Positions 26,240 through 35,835 of a DNA stretch of 64,000 nt are shown here, piece after piece (position 1 is the stretch's first letter; each line of letters opens with the position of its first letter). This DNA is from Brevundimonas goettingensis (GTDB lineage: Bacteria > Pseudomonadota > Alphaproteobacteria > Caulobacterales > Caulobacteraceae): positions 2,031,001 through 2,095,000 of the forward strand of contig NZ_CP062222.1 of the NCBI RefSeq assembly GCF_017487405.1, read 5' to 3'. The notes beneath the pieces are model-generated. The model was not told the origin of the DNA and did not search any database. It saw only the letters and a program-made list of their open reading frames with translations. The position numbers and the translations under genes are program-made.

Positions 26240-28747
26240 TTGACCCCCGCCCGTCAACCTTGGTTGCACCGCAACAATCTGCTCGCCTTGATTGCAGGGG
26301 TGCTTGTGCCGCTGCTTTTGGTGCTCGTTGGCGTTGAACTGGTTCGGGAATTCGACAGCAGCCGGGTGCTGCGGGCCGAGGTCAACAAATCGTATGAGAC
26401 CCGGCTTCAGATCCAGAAGGTGTTCTCCTCGCTGCAGGACGCCGAGACCGGGGTGCGCGGTTTTGTCCTGACCCGCGACGATCAATATCTCGAGCCCTAT
26501 GCGAACGCGGTGGCGTCGCTCGGGGACCAGGAATCAAGGCTGGCTGATCTGGTCACGTCCCAGAAAGAGCAGGCGGACGATCTGATCCGCCTCCAGGCTC
26601 TGGCGGATCGCAAGCTGCAGATCCTGTCCCGCGCCATCGAGGCGCGCCGGGCTGGCATTCCCTACGAAACCCTGGTCGTCAGTTCAGGCAACGAGGGCAA
26701 GATCGTCATGGACAACGTCCGGATTGTCGTGGCCCGCATGATCGACCGCGAGGCAGCCGCGCTGAACGAGCGATCCACGGCGGCGGACGATCGCAGCATC
26801 CGCACCGAATGGCTGGTCGCCGGTCTGTTCCTGCTGCTGCTGGCCGTCATTTCGGCGACCGCCTACCTGACCTGGCGCTATATGCGCGCGCGGCGGATCA
26901 TCCTCGCCGACCTTCAGGCCACCACGGCGCGCCAGAAGGTCATTTTCGACAGCGCCATCGACACCATCATCACCCTTAACCCCTCAGGCAGCATCGAGAC
27001 GGTCAATGCGGCCGGGGAACGGATGTTCGGCTATTCCGCCGCCGAGCTGGCCCGTCGCGACGTGTCCCTGCTGATCGATATCGCGCCTGACGGCGAGGGC
27101 GAGTTCCTCAAGCGGCTCGGCGCCTCCCAGGGCGCCCTGACGCGGGGGTTGATCCGCCAGATGGAGGGATTGCGCCGTTCGGGCGAGACCTTCCCCGTCG
27201 ATGTGGCCCTGGGCGCCATGCAGCTGCCGACCGGCACCCATGTGGTCGCCGTGGTCCGCGACATCTCCGAACGCCGCCGCATCGAACAGTTGAAGGACGA
27301 GTTCGTCTCGACCGTCAGCCACGAGCTTCGCACCCCCCTCACCTCTATCGCCGGCTCGCTGGGCCTGCTGTCCGGCGGCGCGGCCGGCCCCCTGCCCGAG
27401 AAGGCCGCGCGGCTGATCCAGATCGCCCAGTCGAACAGCCAGCGCCTCGTCCGGCTGATCAACGACATCCTCGACATCGAGAAGATCGAGTCGGGCAAGC
27501 TGCGGCTCGACCTGGCCCCGCTGGATCTGCGCGAGATCGCCGAACGCTCCATCGAGGGGGTTCAGGGCTATGCACGCGAGCTCGGCGTCGTGGTGGCCCT
27601 GGGCGAGGCCGAAGACGCTCCGGTGCGCGGCGACGCCGACCGGCTGATCCAGGTCGTGACCAACCTGTTGTCCAACGCCTCGAAATTCTCGCCCGCCGGG
27701 GGTGTGGTGACCGTCACCGTGGACCGGGAGACTCGCCTGGCCCGCCTCAGCGTCGTCGATCAGGGCCCCGGCATTCCCGAGAGTTTCCGCTCGCGCATCT
27801 TCTCCAAATTCGCCCAGGCCGACGGCTCCGACACCCGTGCCAAGGGCGGCACCGGTCTGGGTCTGGCCATCGCGCGCGAGATCGCCGAACGCCACGGCGG
27901 CCGGCTGTGGTTCGAATCCGCGGAGGGCGAGGGCGCAACCTTCCACCTCGACCTGCCGCTGGCCGACGCGCCTGTTGCCAGCGCCGAGGACGACGGCCCG
28001 CGCCTGCTGATCGTCGAGGACGATCCCGACGCCGCCGACATCTTGCGCGAGATGCTGGAGCGCGACGGCTTCGCCGCCCATATCGCCGGCTCGACGCGCG
28101 ACGCGCTGGTGGCCATCCGGTCCGCCCACTACGACGCCTGTCTGGTCGATCTGCAGCTGCCGGACGCCGACGGCATCAGCCTGATTCGCGAGATTCGCGC
28201 CACCCCCGGGGCGCACGACATGCCGGTGGTAGTCGTCTCCGGCGACGCCGCCCACGGCAAGGCGCGGGGCCGTTCGCTGGAGGTTCTGGACTGGCTGGAG
28301 AAGCCGGTCGACCAGTCCCGCCTGCGCGCCGCCGTCACCGCCATCAATCGGCGCAAGGGCGACGTCCGCCCGGTGGTCCTGCACGTCGACGACGACCGCG
28401 ACATCCTAGAGGTCACCGCCGCCGCCCTGTCAGACGCCGCCGAGATCCTGGCCGCCGAAAGCCTCGCCGCCGCCCGGGCCGTGCTGGCGAAGCGCAAGCC
28501 GGATCTGGTCGTTCTCGACCTCGGCCTGCCCGACGGTTCGGGGCTGGAGCTGCTCAACGAGCTGGGCGACGGCGCGGGCCATATGATCCCGGTGATCGTC
28601 TATTCCGCCCAGGAGATGGACGCCGCCCTGGCTGACCGGGTCGAAGCCGTCCTGACCAAGTCCCGCACCTCCCTGGCCGGGCTGGCGCGGACCGTGCGAC
28701 GCCTGACCGACGCCAGAAAAACTCTCGAAACCAGTGGGGCTGAGTGA
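26240..28747 (+). CDS. Hybrid sensor histidine kinase: CHASE3-PAS-HisKA-HATPase-REC-REC
   Basis: The protein has about 835 residues. A membrane helix lies at 12-33, followed by a periplasmic CHASE3-type helical domain with DAETGVRGFVLTRDDQYLEPY (about 66-90). The second helix is at 191-212, and a PAS domain covers 230-345. HisKA carries the phospho-accepting His361 in VSHELRTPLTS. HATPase_c has NLLSNASKFS, DQGPGIP and GTGLGLAI. Two C-terminal receivers follow, with LVDLQLPDADG and LVVLDLGLPDGSG. The TTG at 26240 is preceded by AAGGA; no ATG or GTG fits, and the longer open frame upstream is antisense to the response regulator gene. It is followed without a gap by a response regulator and an Hpt gene, making a multistep phosphorelay. 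Confidence 0.9.
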   Translation: MTPARQPWLHRNNLLALIAGVLVPLLLVLVGVELVREFDSSRVLRAEVNKSYETRLQIQKVFSSLQDAETGVRGFVLTRDDQYLEPYANAVASLGDQESRLADLVTSQKEQADDLIRLQALADRKLQILSRAIEARRAGIPYETLVVSSGNEGKIVMDNVRIVVARMIDREAAALNERSTAADDRSIRTEWLVAGLFLLLLAVISATAYLTWRYMRARRIILADLQATTARQKVIFDSAIDTIITLNPSGSIETVNAAGERMFGYSAAELARRDVSLLIDIAPDGEGEFLKRLGASQGALTRGLIRQMEGLRRSGETFPVDVALGAMQLPTGTHVVAVVRDISERRRIEQLKDEFVSTVSHELRTPLTSIAGSLGLLSGGAAGPLPEKAARLIQIAQSNSQRLVRLINDILDIEKIESGKLRLDLAPLDLREIAERSIEGVQGYARELGVVVALGEAEDAPVRGDADRLIQVVTNLLSNASKFSPAGGVVTVTVDRETRLARLSVVDQGPGIPESFRSRIFSKFAQADGSDTRAKGGTGLGLAIAREIAERHGGRLWFESAEGEGATFHLDLPLADAPVASAEDDGPRLLIVEDDPDAADILREMLERDGFAAHIAGSTRDALVAIRSAHYDACLVDLQLPDADGISLIREIRATPGAHDMPVVVVSGDAAHGKARGRSLEVLDWLEKPVDQSRLRAAVTAINRRKGDVRPVVLHVDDDRDILEVTAAALSDAAEILAAESLAAARAVLAKRKPDLVVLDLGLPDGSGLELLNELGDGAGHMIPVIVYSAQEMDAALADRVEAVLTKSRTSLAGLARTVRRLTDARKTLETSGAE

Positions 28748-29124
28748 TGAGAATTCTGCATATCGACGATGAGCCGGACATTCGCGAAGTCACCGCCCTG
28801 GCGCTGGGCATCGACCCCGGGATCCAGCTGACCTCCTGTCCCTCGGGTCAGGCGGGGCTGGCGGCGCTGCAGGGCGGGCTGCGGCCCGACGCCATCCTGC
28901 TGGACGTGATGATGCCCGGCCTCGACGGCCCCGGCACCCTGGAACAGGTCCGGACGATGGACGGGTTCGCCGACACCCCCGTCATCTTCATGACCGCCCG
29001 GGCCCAGGCCCAGGAACAGGCCCGCTTCATCGGCCTGGGCGCCGTGGGGGTGATCATCAAGCCGTTCGACCCCATGACCCTGGCCGGTCAGGTGCGCGAT
29101 ATCCTTGCCGGCGCCGGCCGGTGA
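28747..29124 (+). CDS. Single-domain response regulator
   Basis: This is a receiver of 125 residues with the DDEPD acidic pocket, phospho-acceptor Asp53 in ILLDVMMPGLDG, Thr in FMTARA and Lys in IIKPFDP. There is no output domain. Its start overlaps the hybrid kinase stop by 1 nt, and a GTG one codon earlier is an alternative. The next gene, Hpt, overlaps by 4 nt. The arrangement suggests phosphate flow from the kinase receivers through Hpt to free receivers. Confidence 0.92.
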   Translation: MRILHIDDEPDIREVTALALGIDPGIQLTSCPSGQAGLAALQGGLRPDAILLDVMMPGLDGPGTLEQVRTMDGFADTPVIFMTARAQAQEQARFIGLGAVGVIIKPFDPMTLAGQVRDILAGAGR

Positions 29125-29396
29125 CCGACCCCCTCGCCCCGCTGCGCGAGAAATTCCGCCTCCGCTCGGTAGATGATCTCGCCCGGCTGAAGACCCTGCT
29201 GGAGGCGAAGGACGAAGTTGAATTGCGACGGCTGGCGCACGGGATCGCGGGCGCGGCCGGGACCTTCGGTTTCCCCGCGCTCAGCGAGGCCGCCGTCGTG
29301 ATCGACGACGCCTATACGGCGGGGCGGACGCCCAGCCCCGGGGCCTTCGACCGCCTCGTGCGCGAACTTCAGGCCGTGGCGGCGCCCAAGCCCTAG
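29121..29396 (+). CDS. Hpt-domain phosphotransfer protein
   Basis: This small helical protein of 91 residues has the Hpt phospho-acceptor motif L-A-H40[10 protein letters not shown]. It has no other domain, so it acts as a free shuttle between receivers. The GTG start overlaps the response regulator by 4 nt. It is the last gene of the kinase operon, and its stop overlaps the convergent dctA stop by 4 nt. Confidence 0.88.
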   Translation: MTDPLAPLREKFRLRSVDDLARLKTLLEAKDEVELRRLAHGIAGAAGTFGFPALSEAAVVIDDAYTAGRTPSPGAFDRLVRELQAVAAPKP

Positions 29397-30751
29397 TCGG
29401 CGGTAACGAGCGCATCGTCCCCCGGCCCGGCGGCGGGATCGGGTTGTGCGGCGAGTGGTTGGGGGTGGCCGTCGAGGGCGGCCTTGAGGGCGTCGCGGTC
29501 GAGCTGGTTCTCCCAGCGGGCCACCACCAGGGTGGCCACGGCGTTGCCGATGAAGTTGGTCAGGGCCCGGCATTCGCTCATGAACCGGTCGACGCCCAGG
29601 ATCAGGGCCATGCCCGCGATCGGCACCGAGGGAACGACGGCCAGGGTCGCGGCCAGGGTGATGAAGCCGGCCCCGGTGATGCCCGCCGCGCCCTTGGATG
29701 ACAGCATGGCGACCAGCAGCAGCAGGATCTGCTGCTCGAGGCTGAGGTGGATGCCGAGCGCCTGGGCGATGAACAGGGCCGCCATCGTCATATAGATGTT
29801 GGTGCCGTCCAGATTGAACGAATAGCCCGTCGGCACGACCAGACCGACCACCGACTTGGCGGCGCCGGCCCGTTCCATCTTCTCCAGCAGGCTGGGCAGG
29901 GCGGCCTCCGACGAGGAGGTGCCCAGCACCAGCAGCAGCTCTTCCTTCAGATAGCGGATCAGCTTGAGGACATTGAATCCATTGGCGATCCCGACCAGTC
30001 CGAGGATGCCGACCACGAACAGGATGGCGGTCAGATAGAAGGTCGCCACGAGCGCGGCCAGATTGGCGATCGAGCCGATCCCGTAGGCCCCGATGGTGAA
30101 GGCGAAGGCCCCGAAGGCCCCCACCGGCGCCGCCTTCATCAGGATGGCGACGAGCTTGAAGAAGGCCGCCGAGATCGACTCGAGGAAGCTCAGCACCGGC
30201 TTGCCGACGTCGCCGATCAGGGCCAGGGCCACGCCGAACAGGATCGAGACGAACAGGACCTGCAGGATGTTGCCGGTCGAGAAGGCGCTGACCACCGTGT
30301 CGGGAATGATCCCCATCAGGAAGCCCTGGATAGTCGTCTCATGGGCGGCGGAAGAATACTGGGCCACCGCCCCGGCGTTCAGGGTCGAGGGGTCTATGTT
30401 CAGCCCCCGGCCCGGCTGGACCACATTGGCCACGATCAGGCCGAGGATCAGCGCAAGGGTCGAGAAGACGAGGAAATAGGCGAAGGCCTTGGCCGCCACC
30501 CGCCCGACCTTGCCCAGGTCGCGCATCCCGGCGATCCCGGTCACGATGGTCAGGAAGATCACCGGGGCGATGACCATCTTGACCAGCTTGATGAAGGCGT
30601 CGCCCAGCGGCTTCAGCGACTTGCCGAACTCCGGCCAGAAATGCCCGATCACCGCCCCCAGCACGATCGCCGTCAGCACCTGGAAATACAGGTGGGCGTA
30701 GAAGGGCTTCTTTTCGTGAAGCGTCGGCGCGGCGGTGTCGGAGATCTGCAA
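29393..30751 (-). CDS. dctA: C4-dicarboxylate transporter DctA
   Basis: This inner-membrane symporter takes up succinate, fumarate and malate with sodium or protons. The 452-residue chain has the dicarboxylate/amino acid:cation symporter signatures: [15 protein letters not shown] (re-entrant loop 1), [19 protein letters not shown] (helix 7) and [20 protein letters not shown] (re-entrant loop 2). About eight transmembrane helices are evident. The adjacent phosphorelay might regulate it, but no DctB/DctD pair is present. Glutamate is a possible alternative substrate for the family; DctA is favoured by length and motif wording. Confidence 0.92.
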   Translation of the reverse strand: MQISDTAAPTLHEKKPFYAHLYFQVLTAIVLGAVIGHFWPEFGKSLKPLGDAFIKLVKMVIAPVIFLTIVTGIAGMRDLGKVGRVAAKAFAYFLVFSTLALILGLIVANVVQPGRGLNIDPSTLNAGAVAQYSSAAHETTIQGFLMGIIPDTVVSAFSTGNILQVLFVSILFGVALALIGDVGKPVLSFLESISAAFFKLVAILMKAAPVGAFGAFAFTIGAYGIGSIANLAALVATFYLTAILFVVGILGLVGIANGFNVLKLIRYLKEELLLVLGTSSSEAALPSLLEKMERAGAAKSVVGLVVPTGYSFNLDGTNIYMTMAALFIAQALGIHLSLEQQILLLLVAMLSSKGAAGITGAGFITLAATLAVVPSVPIAGMALILGVDRFMSECRALTNFIGNAVATLVVARWENQLDRDALKAALDGHPQPLAAQPDPAAGPGDDALVTAD

Positions 30752-30805
30752 GCGTCGCGTCCTTGTGAGTCTTCAGACCCTTCTACGCGATCCCGGCGAC
30801 CGCCG

Positions 30806-31081
30806 TCAGCCCGGCTCACCGTCGCGGAAGCGCCACTTCATCACCAGCACGCCGAGCGCCATCAGGAAGGCGCAGCCGTTGGCCACGACGATGGGCCAGG
30901 CCGTCGTCAGCACGCCATAGACGACCCAGAGCACGAAACAGGTCACCGTCAGGGAATAGGTCTTGAGGCTGACCGAGGAGGCGTCGCGTTCCTTCCAGAT
31001 CTTGATCATCTGGGGCGCGAAACTGGTAATCGAACAGATGGCCGCCGCCGTGCCGACGACATTGGCGATGAGGTCGCTCAC
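30806..31081 (-). CDS. SemiSWEET-family (PQ-loop) small transporter
   Basis: The 91-residue chain has three transmembrane helices and the PQ-loop motif SFAPQMIKIWKERDASSVSLKT, with CFVLWVVYGVL in the third helix. Bacterial SemiSWEETs work as dimers and move small sugars across the inner membrane. It overlaps the iron-permease-family gene upstream by 4 nt, so the pair is co-transcribed. The natural substrate is not evident. Confidence 0.88.
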   Translation of the reverse strand: MSDLIANVVGTAAAICSITSFAPQMIKIWKERDASSVSLKTYSLTVTCFVLWVVYGVLTTAWPIVVANGCAFLMALGVLVMKWRFRDGEPG

Positions 31082-31572
31082 TTCGCGGCCGGCTTGCGGG
31101 TGGCGGGTTTGGCAGCGCGTTCCTTCGCGGGACTGGCCTTAGCCGGCTGTTCGGCCTCGATCTCGTCGGCGCGCTTGCCGCGCTTGCCGGGAATGGGAGC
31201 CGCCGGCTTACCAGACTGGACCGCCAGCCCGCGCTTCTCGACTTCCGCCAGGATGGCGTCGAGTTCCTTCTCGGTCAGATGCTCGATGCCAATGAAACGG
31301 CTGTCGGCCTGACGCACGGCGAAGACCAACTCGTCCAGCTTGGCCTGCATCGCCGCGCCGTCCCGGTTCTGGGTGTTCTGGATCAGGAACACCATCAGGA
31401 AGGTGATGATCGTCGTGCCGGTATTGATGACCAGCTGCCAGGTTTCGTTGAACTTGAAGACCGGCCCGGACATCGCCCAGACCAGCACGATCAGCAGGCA
31501 GGCGATGAAGGTCCACGGCTTGCCCGCGATCTTGGCCGTGAGGGTGGCGAACCGAACGAACAGCTTTTCCAT
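31078..31572 (-). CDS. Low-affinity iron permease family membrane protein
   Basis: The 164-residue chain has two transmembrane helices around residues 20-36 and 45-63, including TWQLVINTGTTIITFLMVFLIQNTQNRD, the signature of the PF04120 family. A cytoplasmic helix with LDAILAEVEKRG follows. The C-terminal 45 residues are a Lys/Ala/Pro-rich tail. Despite the family name, bacterial members have no proven iron transport role. It is translationally coupled with the SemiSWEET gene by a 4-nt overlap. Confidence 0.85.
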   Translation of the reverse strand: MEKLFVRFATLTAKIAGKPWTFIACLLIVLVWAMSGPVFKFNETWQLVINTGTTIITFLMVFLIQNTQNRDGAAMQAKLDELVFAVRQADSRFIGIEHLTEKELDAILAEVEKRGLAVQSGKPAAPIPGKRGKRADEIEAEQPAKASPAKERAAKPATRKPAAK

Positions 31573-31626
31573 GGCGCCGGAACGGCTCCGCTTGGCCGAG
31601 GTTCCTGAGTCCGGTCGCAGACGCCC

Positions 31627-33207
31627 CTATTCGACGGCGGGGCCTTCACCCGGCGCACGGCGGGCGTGGGTCTTCTGTTCGAAGGCGTAGCCGAGGGACA
31701 GGATCTTCGCGTCGTCCCATTTGCCGCCGATGAAACTCAGGCCGATCGGCATGTCGCGGTCGAAGCCCATGGGCACGGTCAGGTGGGGATAGCCGGCGAC
31801 GGCAGCAATGGTCGAGGTCGACCCTTGCGCATTATCGTCGTCGTCGCGGGCGTTGGTCCAGGCGCGCGAAGTCGTCGGGGCAATCAGGGCCACGACCGAG
31901 TTATCGGCCATCATCCTGTCGATGCCCTCCGGCCCGGCCAGGCGGAAGGAGGTCGCGCGGGCGTCGACATACTCCTGGGTCGTCAGATCGCCCTTGGCCT
32001 CGGCCTGAAGGAACAGCTCCTGACCGAACAGGGCGTTCTCCTCGGCGCTGTTACTGTTGAAGGCGATCAGGTCGGCCAGGGTGCGGCTCGGCACCTGAGC
32101 TGCGTCGGTCGAGGCCAGATAGGCGTTCAGGTCGGCCTTGAGCTCGTACATCAGCACCTTGAAACTCTCGGCGCCGATGGTGTGCAGGTCGGGCGCGGTG
32201 TCGATGTCCACCAGAACGGCGCCGGCGTCGCGCAGCACCTGCAGGTTCCGCTCGAACACCTCCAGCGTCGGGGCGGAATAGGACTTCGCATAGCGCAGGA
32301 CGCCGATGCGGACGCCGTTCAGCGAGCCGGCGTCGAGCGCGGCGGCATAGTCGGTCTTGTGGGCGTCGGCCTCGGCGGTGGCGGCGTCCTCGGCGTCCGT
32401 GCCGGCGATGACGGTCAGGACGCGGGCGGCGTCGGCCACGGTCGTGGCGATGGGTCCGGCGGTGTCCTGCGAATGGCTGATCGGAACGATATGGGTGCGG
32501 CTGACCAGACCCACGGTCGGCTTGAACCCGACCACCCCGTTGACCGAGGCCGGACAGGTGATCGAGCCGTTGGTCTCGGTCCCGATGGCCACGGGCGCCA
32601 GCCCCACGGCGACCGCCACGGCGCTGCCCGAGGAGGAGCCGCAGGCGGTGCGGGCCGGATCATGGGGGTTGGGCGTCAGGCCGCCGACGGCGCTCCAGCC
32701 GCTGATCGAGTTGGACGAGCGGATATTTGCCCATTCCGACAGATTGGCCTTGCCCATGATGAAATAGCCCGAGGCGCGCAGCCGGGCGACCAGGGGGGCG
32801 TCGCGGCCGGGTGCGTTGTGCGCCAACGCCAGCGAGCCGGCGGTCGTCGGCATGTCGCGGGTCTCGATATTGTCCTTGAGCAGGATCGGCAGGCCGTCCG
32901 GGTGGCTGGCGGCGAAGGCGATCACATCGGCCGTCGCGGCCCAGCGGATGACGGCGTGGGACGTCGCCGCCTCCCGCTCGCAGGCCGCGCGCAGCATCGC
33001 CCCGGCGTTGCCCGCGCCGCCGGCCTCCAGATAGGCGCAATCGACCGTCTGCGCGGCGACGGCCCGGGAGATGCGGAAGTCGTCGGGCACGGCCGGGACG
33101 GTGGGGGCCGCTGTCGGCGCCGGAGGGGTCTGCGCCGGAGCCGTCTGGGCCATGGCGCCGGGCGCGACGGACAGGAGGAGCAGGCCGAGGCCGGTGGAGA
33201 GTTTCAT
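31627..33207 (-). CDS. Secreted amidase (amidase signature family)
   Basis: The 526-residue chain has a signal peptide ending AMAQT and a Pro/Ala/Thr-rich linker. The catalytic triad of amidase-signature enzymes is visible: Lys111 in ILLKDNIETRD, a cis-Ser in TACGSSSGSAVAVA (191-195) and the nucleophile Ser216 in GTETNGSITCPAS. It would hydrolyse an amide or peptide amide in the periplasm. It lies between the iron-permease-family gene and a DPP-IV-like peptidase, both also minus strand. Peptide breakdown is a plausible joint role. Confidence 0.92.
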   Translation of the reverse strand: MKLSTGLGLLLLSVAPGAMAQTAPAQTPPAPTAAPTVPAVPDDFRISRAVAAQTVDCAYLEAGGAGNAGAMLRAACEREAATSHAVIRWAATADVIAFAASHPDGLPILLKDNIETRDMPTTAGSLALAHNAPGRDAPLVARLRASGYFIMGKANLSEWANIRSSNSISGWSAVGGLTPNPHDPARTACGSSSGSAVAVAVGLAPVAIGTETNGSITCPASVNGVVGFKPTVGLVSRTHIVPISHSQDTAGPIATTVADAARVLTVIAGTDAEDAATAEADAHKTDYAAALDAGSLNGVRIGVLRYAKSYSAPTLEVFERNLQVLRDAGAVLVDIDTAPDLHTIGAESFKVLMYELKADLNAYLASTDAAQVPSRTLADLIAFNSNSAEENALFGQELFLQAEAKGDLTTQEYVDARATSFRLAGPEGIDRMMADNSVVALIAPTTSRAWTNARDDDDNAQGSTSTIAAVAGYPHLTVPMGFDRDMPIGLSFIGGKWDDAKILSLGYAFEQKTHARRAPGEGPAVE

Positions 33208-33290
33208 CGGCCTGGGCCCCGGATGTCATGCGAACGGAAGCGTGACAGTGACCGGGGTTCGGTCGGGAAGGCAAGGGGCATGCCCCACGC

Positions 33291-33422
33291 CCTCACCGCT
33301 CATCCCGACGAAAGTCGGGATCCAGATTCACATGCGGCGAAAGATGTTTCCCAACGACGGCGCCCTGGCGGATGATGCGATTCTGGATCTGGACCCCGGC
33401 GTTCGCCGGGGTGAGCGGTGAG
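33291..33422. repeat. Intergenic element with inverted ends, copy 2
   Basis: The left arm starts CTCACCGCTCATCCCGACGA and the right arm ends GCCGGGGTGAGCGGTGAG. The outer 10 or so bases match those of the element at 9739-9866, and the CCCGRCGAANNYCGGG hairpin core is shared. The arms here are imperfect. It fills the gap between the amidase and peptidase genes, both on minus. Confidence 0.75.
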
Positions 33423-33441
33423 AGAGAACGCGGAGGGGTGG

Positions 33442-35715
33442 TTACTCCGTGTGCGACCGCGAGCCGATCGTGCGGTCGAAGAAGTCGAGGTAGGTGCGCC
33501 ATTGCTGGAGCTGGCGCGGATTGCCGCGAATGCCGTGGCGCTGGCCCGGATAGACCATCAGTTCGAACGGAATGCTCCTGGCCTGCAGGGCGTCCATGAG
33601 CCGGGTGGTGTTCTCGAACACCACATTGTCGTCGGCCATGCCGTGCATCAGCAGCAACCGTCCGGTCAGGTTGTCGAGCCGGTTCAAGACGTCGGTCCCG
33701 GCATAGCCCTCGGCATTGGCCTGGGGCGTCGACATGAAGCGCTCGGTGTAGTGGGTGTCGTAGAGCGCCCAGTTGGTCGGCGGACCACCGGCGGCGGCCG
33801 CGGCGAGCCCCATCTTCGGCTCGGTGAGCATGTTCAGGCTCATGAAGCCGCCATAGCTCCAGCCCATCACAGCCATGCGCGAGGCGTCGACGTAAGGCAG
33901 GGTTCTCAGATAGTTGGCGGCCAACACCTGATCTTCCGTCTCAACCGTGCCCATGTGCAGATACTGGGCCGAACGGAAGGCGGCGGAGCGATCGCCCTCG
34001 CCCCGGTTGTCGAGGCGGAAGACGATATAGCCGGCCTCGGTCAACAGTTGATTGGTGATCGGCTGCCAGGACTTCATCACGCCCGCGCCGGTCGAGGGAC
34101 CGCCATAGACCTGCATCACGACCGGATATTTCTTCGCCGGATCGAAGCCAGGCGGGGTGGTGATGCGCCACACCAGGGTCTGGCCGTGGCTTTCCAGCGT
34201 GCCGAACTCGGGCGTGCGCAGACGCGAGCGGTAGGGCCAGAAGGGGTGATGCTCGTCGAGCTTGTTCTCCTCGATCCAGCGCACGAAGGTCCCGTCGGAC
34301 TTATAGAGACCCGAGCGCGGCGGGGTGCCCGGATCGGAATAGTTGCCGACATAGGCGGTCGCGGTCTTGTTCATCGACACGCCCCACCAGCCGCCCGAGG
34401 TCGTGACCTGAACCGGGGTCGTGGTGCGGCGGAACGAGGCGCGGAACATCTGCTGCTCGATCGGCAGCTCGGTCCCGGCGTGCATGGAGGCGGTGAAGAA
34501 GACCTCGCCGGTCGCTTCGTTGATCCCGTTCAGGCCCTTGACCGGATAGAGGCCGCGCGTGATCGGGCGTACCTTCTTGCCGTCCTTGTCGTAGAGATAG
34601 AGGTGCCGCCAGCCCGTGCTCTCATCCGACCAGATGAAGCCGCCGTCCTTGAGCGCGTGGAAGTCGTCGGTCAGATCGACCCAGGTCGTGCTGGTCTGGG
34701 TGACGATGACGTGCGACGCGCCGGTCGCCGGATCGACGGCCAGCAGGTCCAGCGTCTTCTGGTCCCGCGACTGGCGCTGGACATAGAGGGTCTTGCCGTC
34801 CGCCGACCAGTCGACGCGGCCCAGATAGATGTCGGTGTTGGAGCCGAGATCGACCTTGATCCGGCGGCCCGTCGTGACGTCGTGGACATAGAGATCGACC
34901 ACCGCATTGGGACGGCCGGCGCGCGGATAACGCTGCTGCACCACGGTCGAGCCCGAGGCGTTGATGTCGAGGCGTGGGACCACGTCCACACCGCTCTCGT
35001 CGGTGCGCTGGAGTGCGATGTAGTGCTCGTCCGGGCTCCACCAATAGCCGGTGTCGCGGTCCATCTCCTCCTGGGCGATGAACTCGGCGGTGGCCCAGGT
35101 GATCAGGCCGTCGCCGTCCGTCGTGACCGGGGTCTCGGTATTGGTGGCCAGGTCTTGGATGACCAGATCCTGATCGCGGACATAGGAGACATAGGTCCCC
35201 TTGGGGCTGACCTTGGCGTCGATCTCGTCGGCGGGAGTGGCGGTCAGCCGCTTGACCGTATCGTCCGCGCGATTGGCCAGATAGATGTCGCCTTCCAGCG
35301 GGGCGAGGATGTAGCGACCCTGGCTGTCCCACGAATATTCGACCACGCCGCGCTCCGAGATCCGCATCCGCTCGCGCCGCGCCTTCTCGGCCTCCGACAG
35401 TTCACCGGCCTCGGGGACCAGGGCGCGGGCGTCGATCAGCTTGAACGGCTCGCCCGCGCCCGTGGGGGCGGCCCACAGGTCCTGAACCGAGACATCGTCC
35501 GGCCGCGACCGCAGGAAGGCGACCAAGGCGCCGTCGGGCGACAGGCTGACGCCCTTGGCCACGGGGCCGCTGAGGCCGGGATCAGAGAAGACGCGCTCGG
35601 GCGTCAGGACGGCCGGATCGGCTTCGGGAGGGGCGCTCGCTCCCCCTCCGGTCTGGGCGAAGGCGGAACCGGCGACGGCCATCAGGAGCGTCGAAGTCAA
35701 AAGAAGGGTGCGCAT
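33442..35715 (-). CDS. Secreted S9-family prolyl oligopeptidase, DPP-IV type
   Basis: This is an exported serine peptidase of 757 residues with a signal peptide ending SAFAQT. The N-terminal half is a beta-propeller (DPP_IV N-domain) with AEFIAQEEMDRDTGYWWSPD, the acidic motif that binds the free N-terminus of substrates. The catalytic domain has nucleophile Ser in GWSYGGFMS, Asp in MADDNVVFENT and His in PGQRHGIRG. It should release X-Pro or X-Ala dipeptides in the periplasm. Repeat copy 2 lies just downstream. Confidence 0.94.
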   Translation of the reverse strand: MRTLLLTSTLLMAVAGSAFAQTGGGASAPPEADPAVLTPERVFSDPGLSGPVAKGVSLSPDGALVAFLRSRPDDVSVQDLWAAPTGAGEPFKLIDARALVPEAGELSEAEKARRERMRISERGVVEYSWDSQGRYILAPLEGDIYLANRADDTVKRLTATPADEIDAKVSPKGTYVSYVRDQDLVIQDLATNTETPVTTDGDGLITWATAEFIAQEEMDRDTGYWWSPDEHYIALQRTDESGVDVVPRLDINASGSTVVQQRYPRAGRPNAVVDLYVHDVTTGRRIKVDLGSNTDIYLGRVDWSADGKTLYVQRQSRDQKTLDLLAVDPATGASHVIVTQTSTTWVDLTDDFHALKDGGFIWSDESTGWRHLYLYDKDGKKVRPITRGLYPVKGLNGINEATGEVFFTASMHAGTELPIEQQMFRASFRRTTTPVQVTTSGGWWGVSMNKTATAYVGNYSDPGTPPRSGLYKSDGTFVRWIEENKLDEHHPFWPYRSRLRTPEFGTLESHGQTLVWRITTPPGFDPAKKYPVVMQVYGGPSTGAGVMKSWQPITNQLLTEAGYIVFRLDNRGEGDRSAAFRSAQYLHMGTVETEDQVLAANYLRTLPYVDASRMAVMGWSYGGFMSLNMLTEPKMGLAAAAAGGPPTNWALYDTHYTERFMSTPQANAEGYAGTDVLNRLDNLTGRLLLMHGMADDNVVFENTTRLMDALQARSIPFELMVYPGQRHGIRGNPRQLQQWRTYLDFFDRTIGSRSHTE

Positions 35716-35835
35716 GGCGCGGGACGCTAGCCATGGATTCTATCGCCGTCACCGAGATTTTTTCGGCCCCTCAAAGCCGTCGCGACGCCTGCGATCCTTT
35801 CGCACCGGCGAACGAGCGCCTAAACAGCAGGGACA

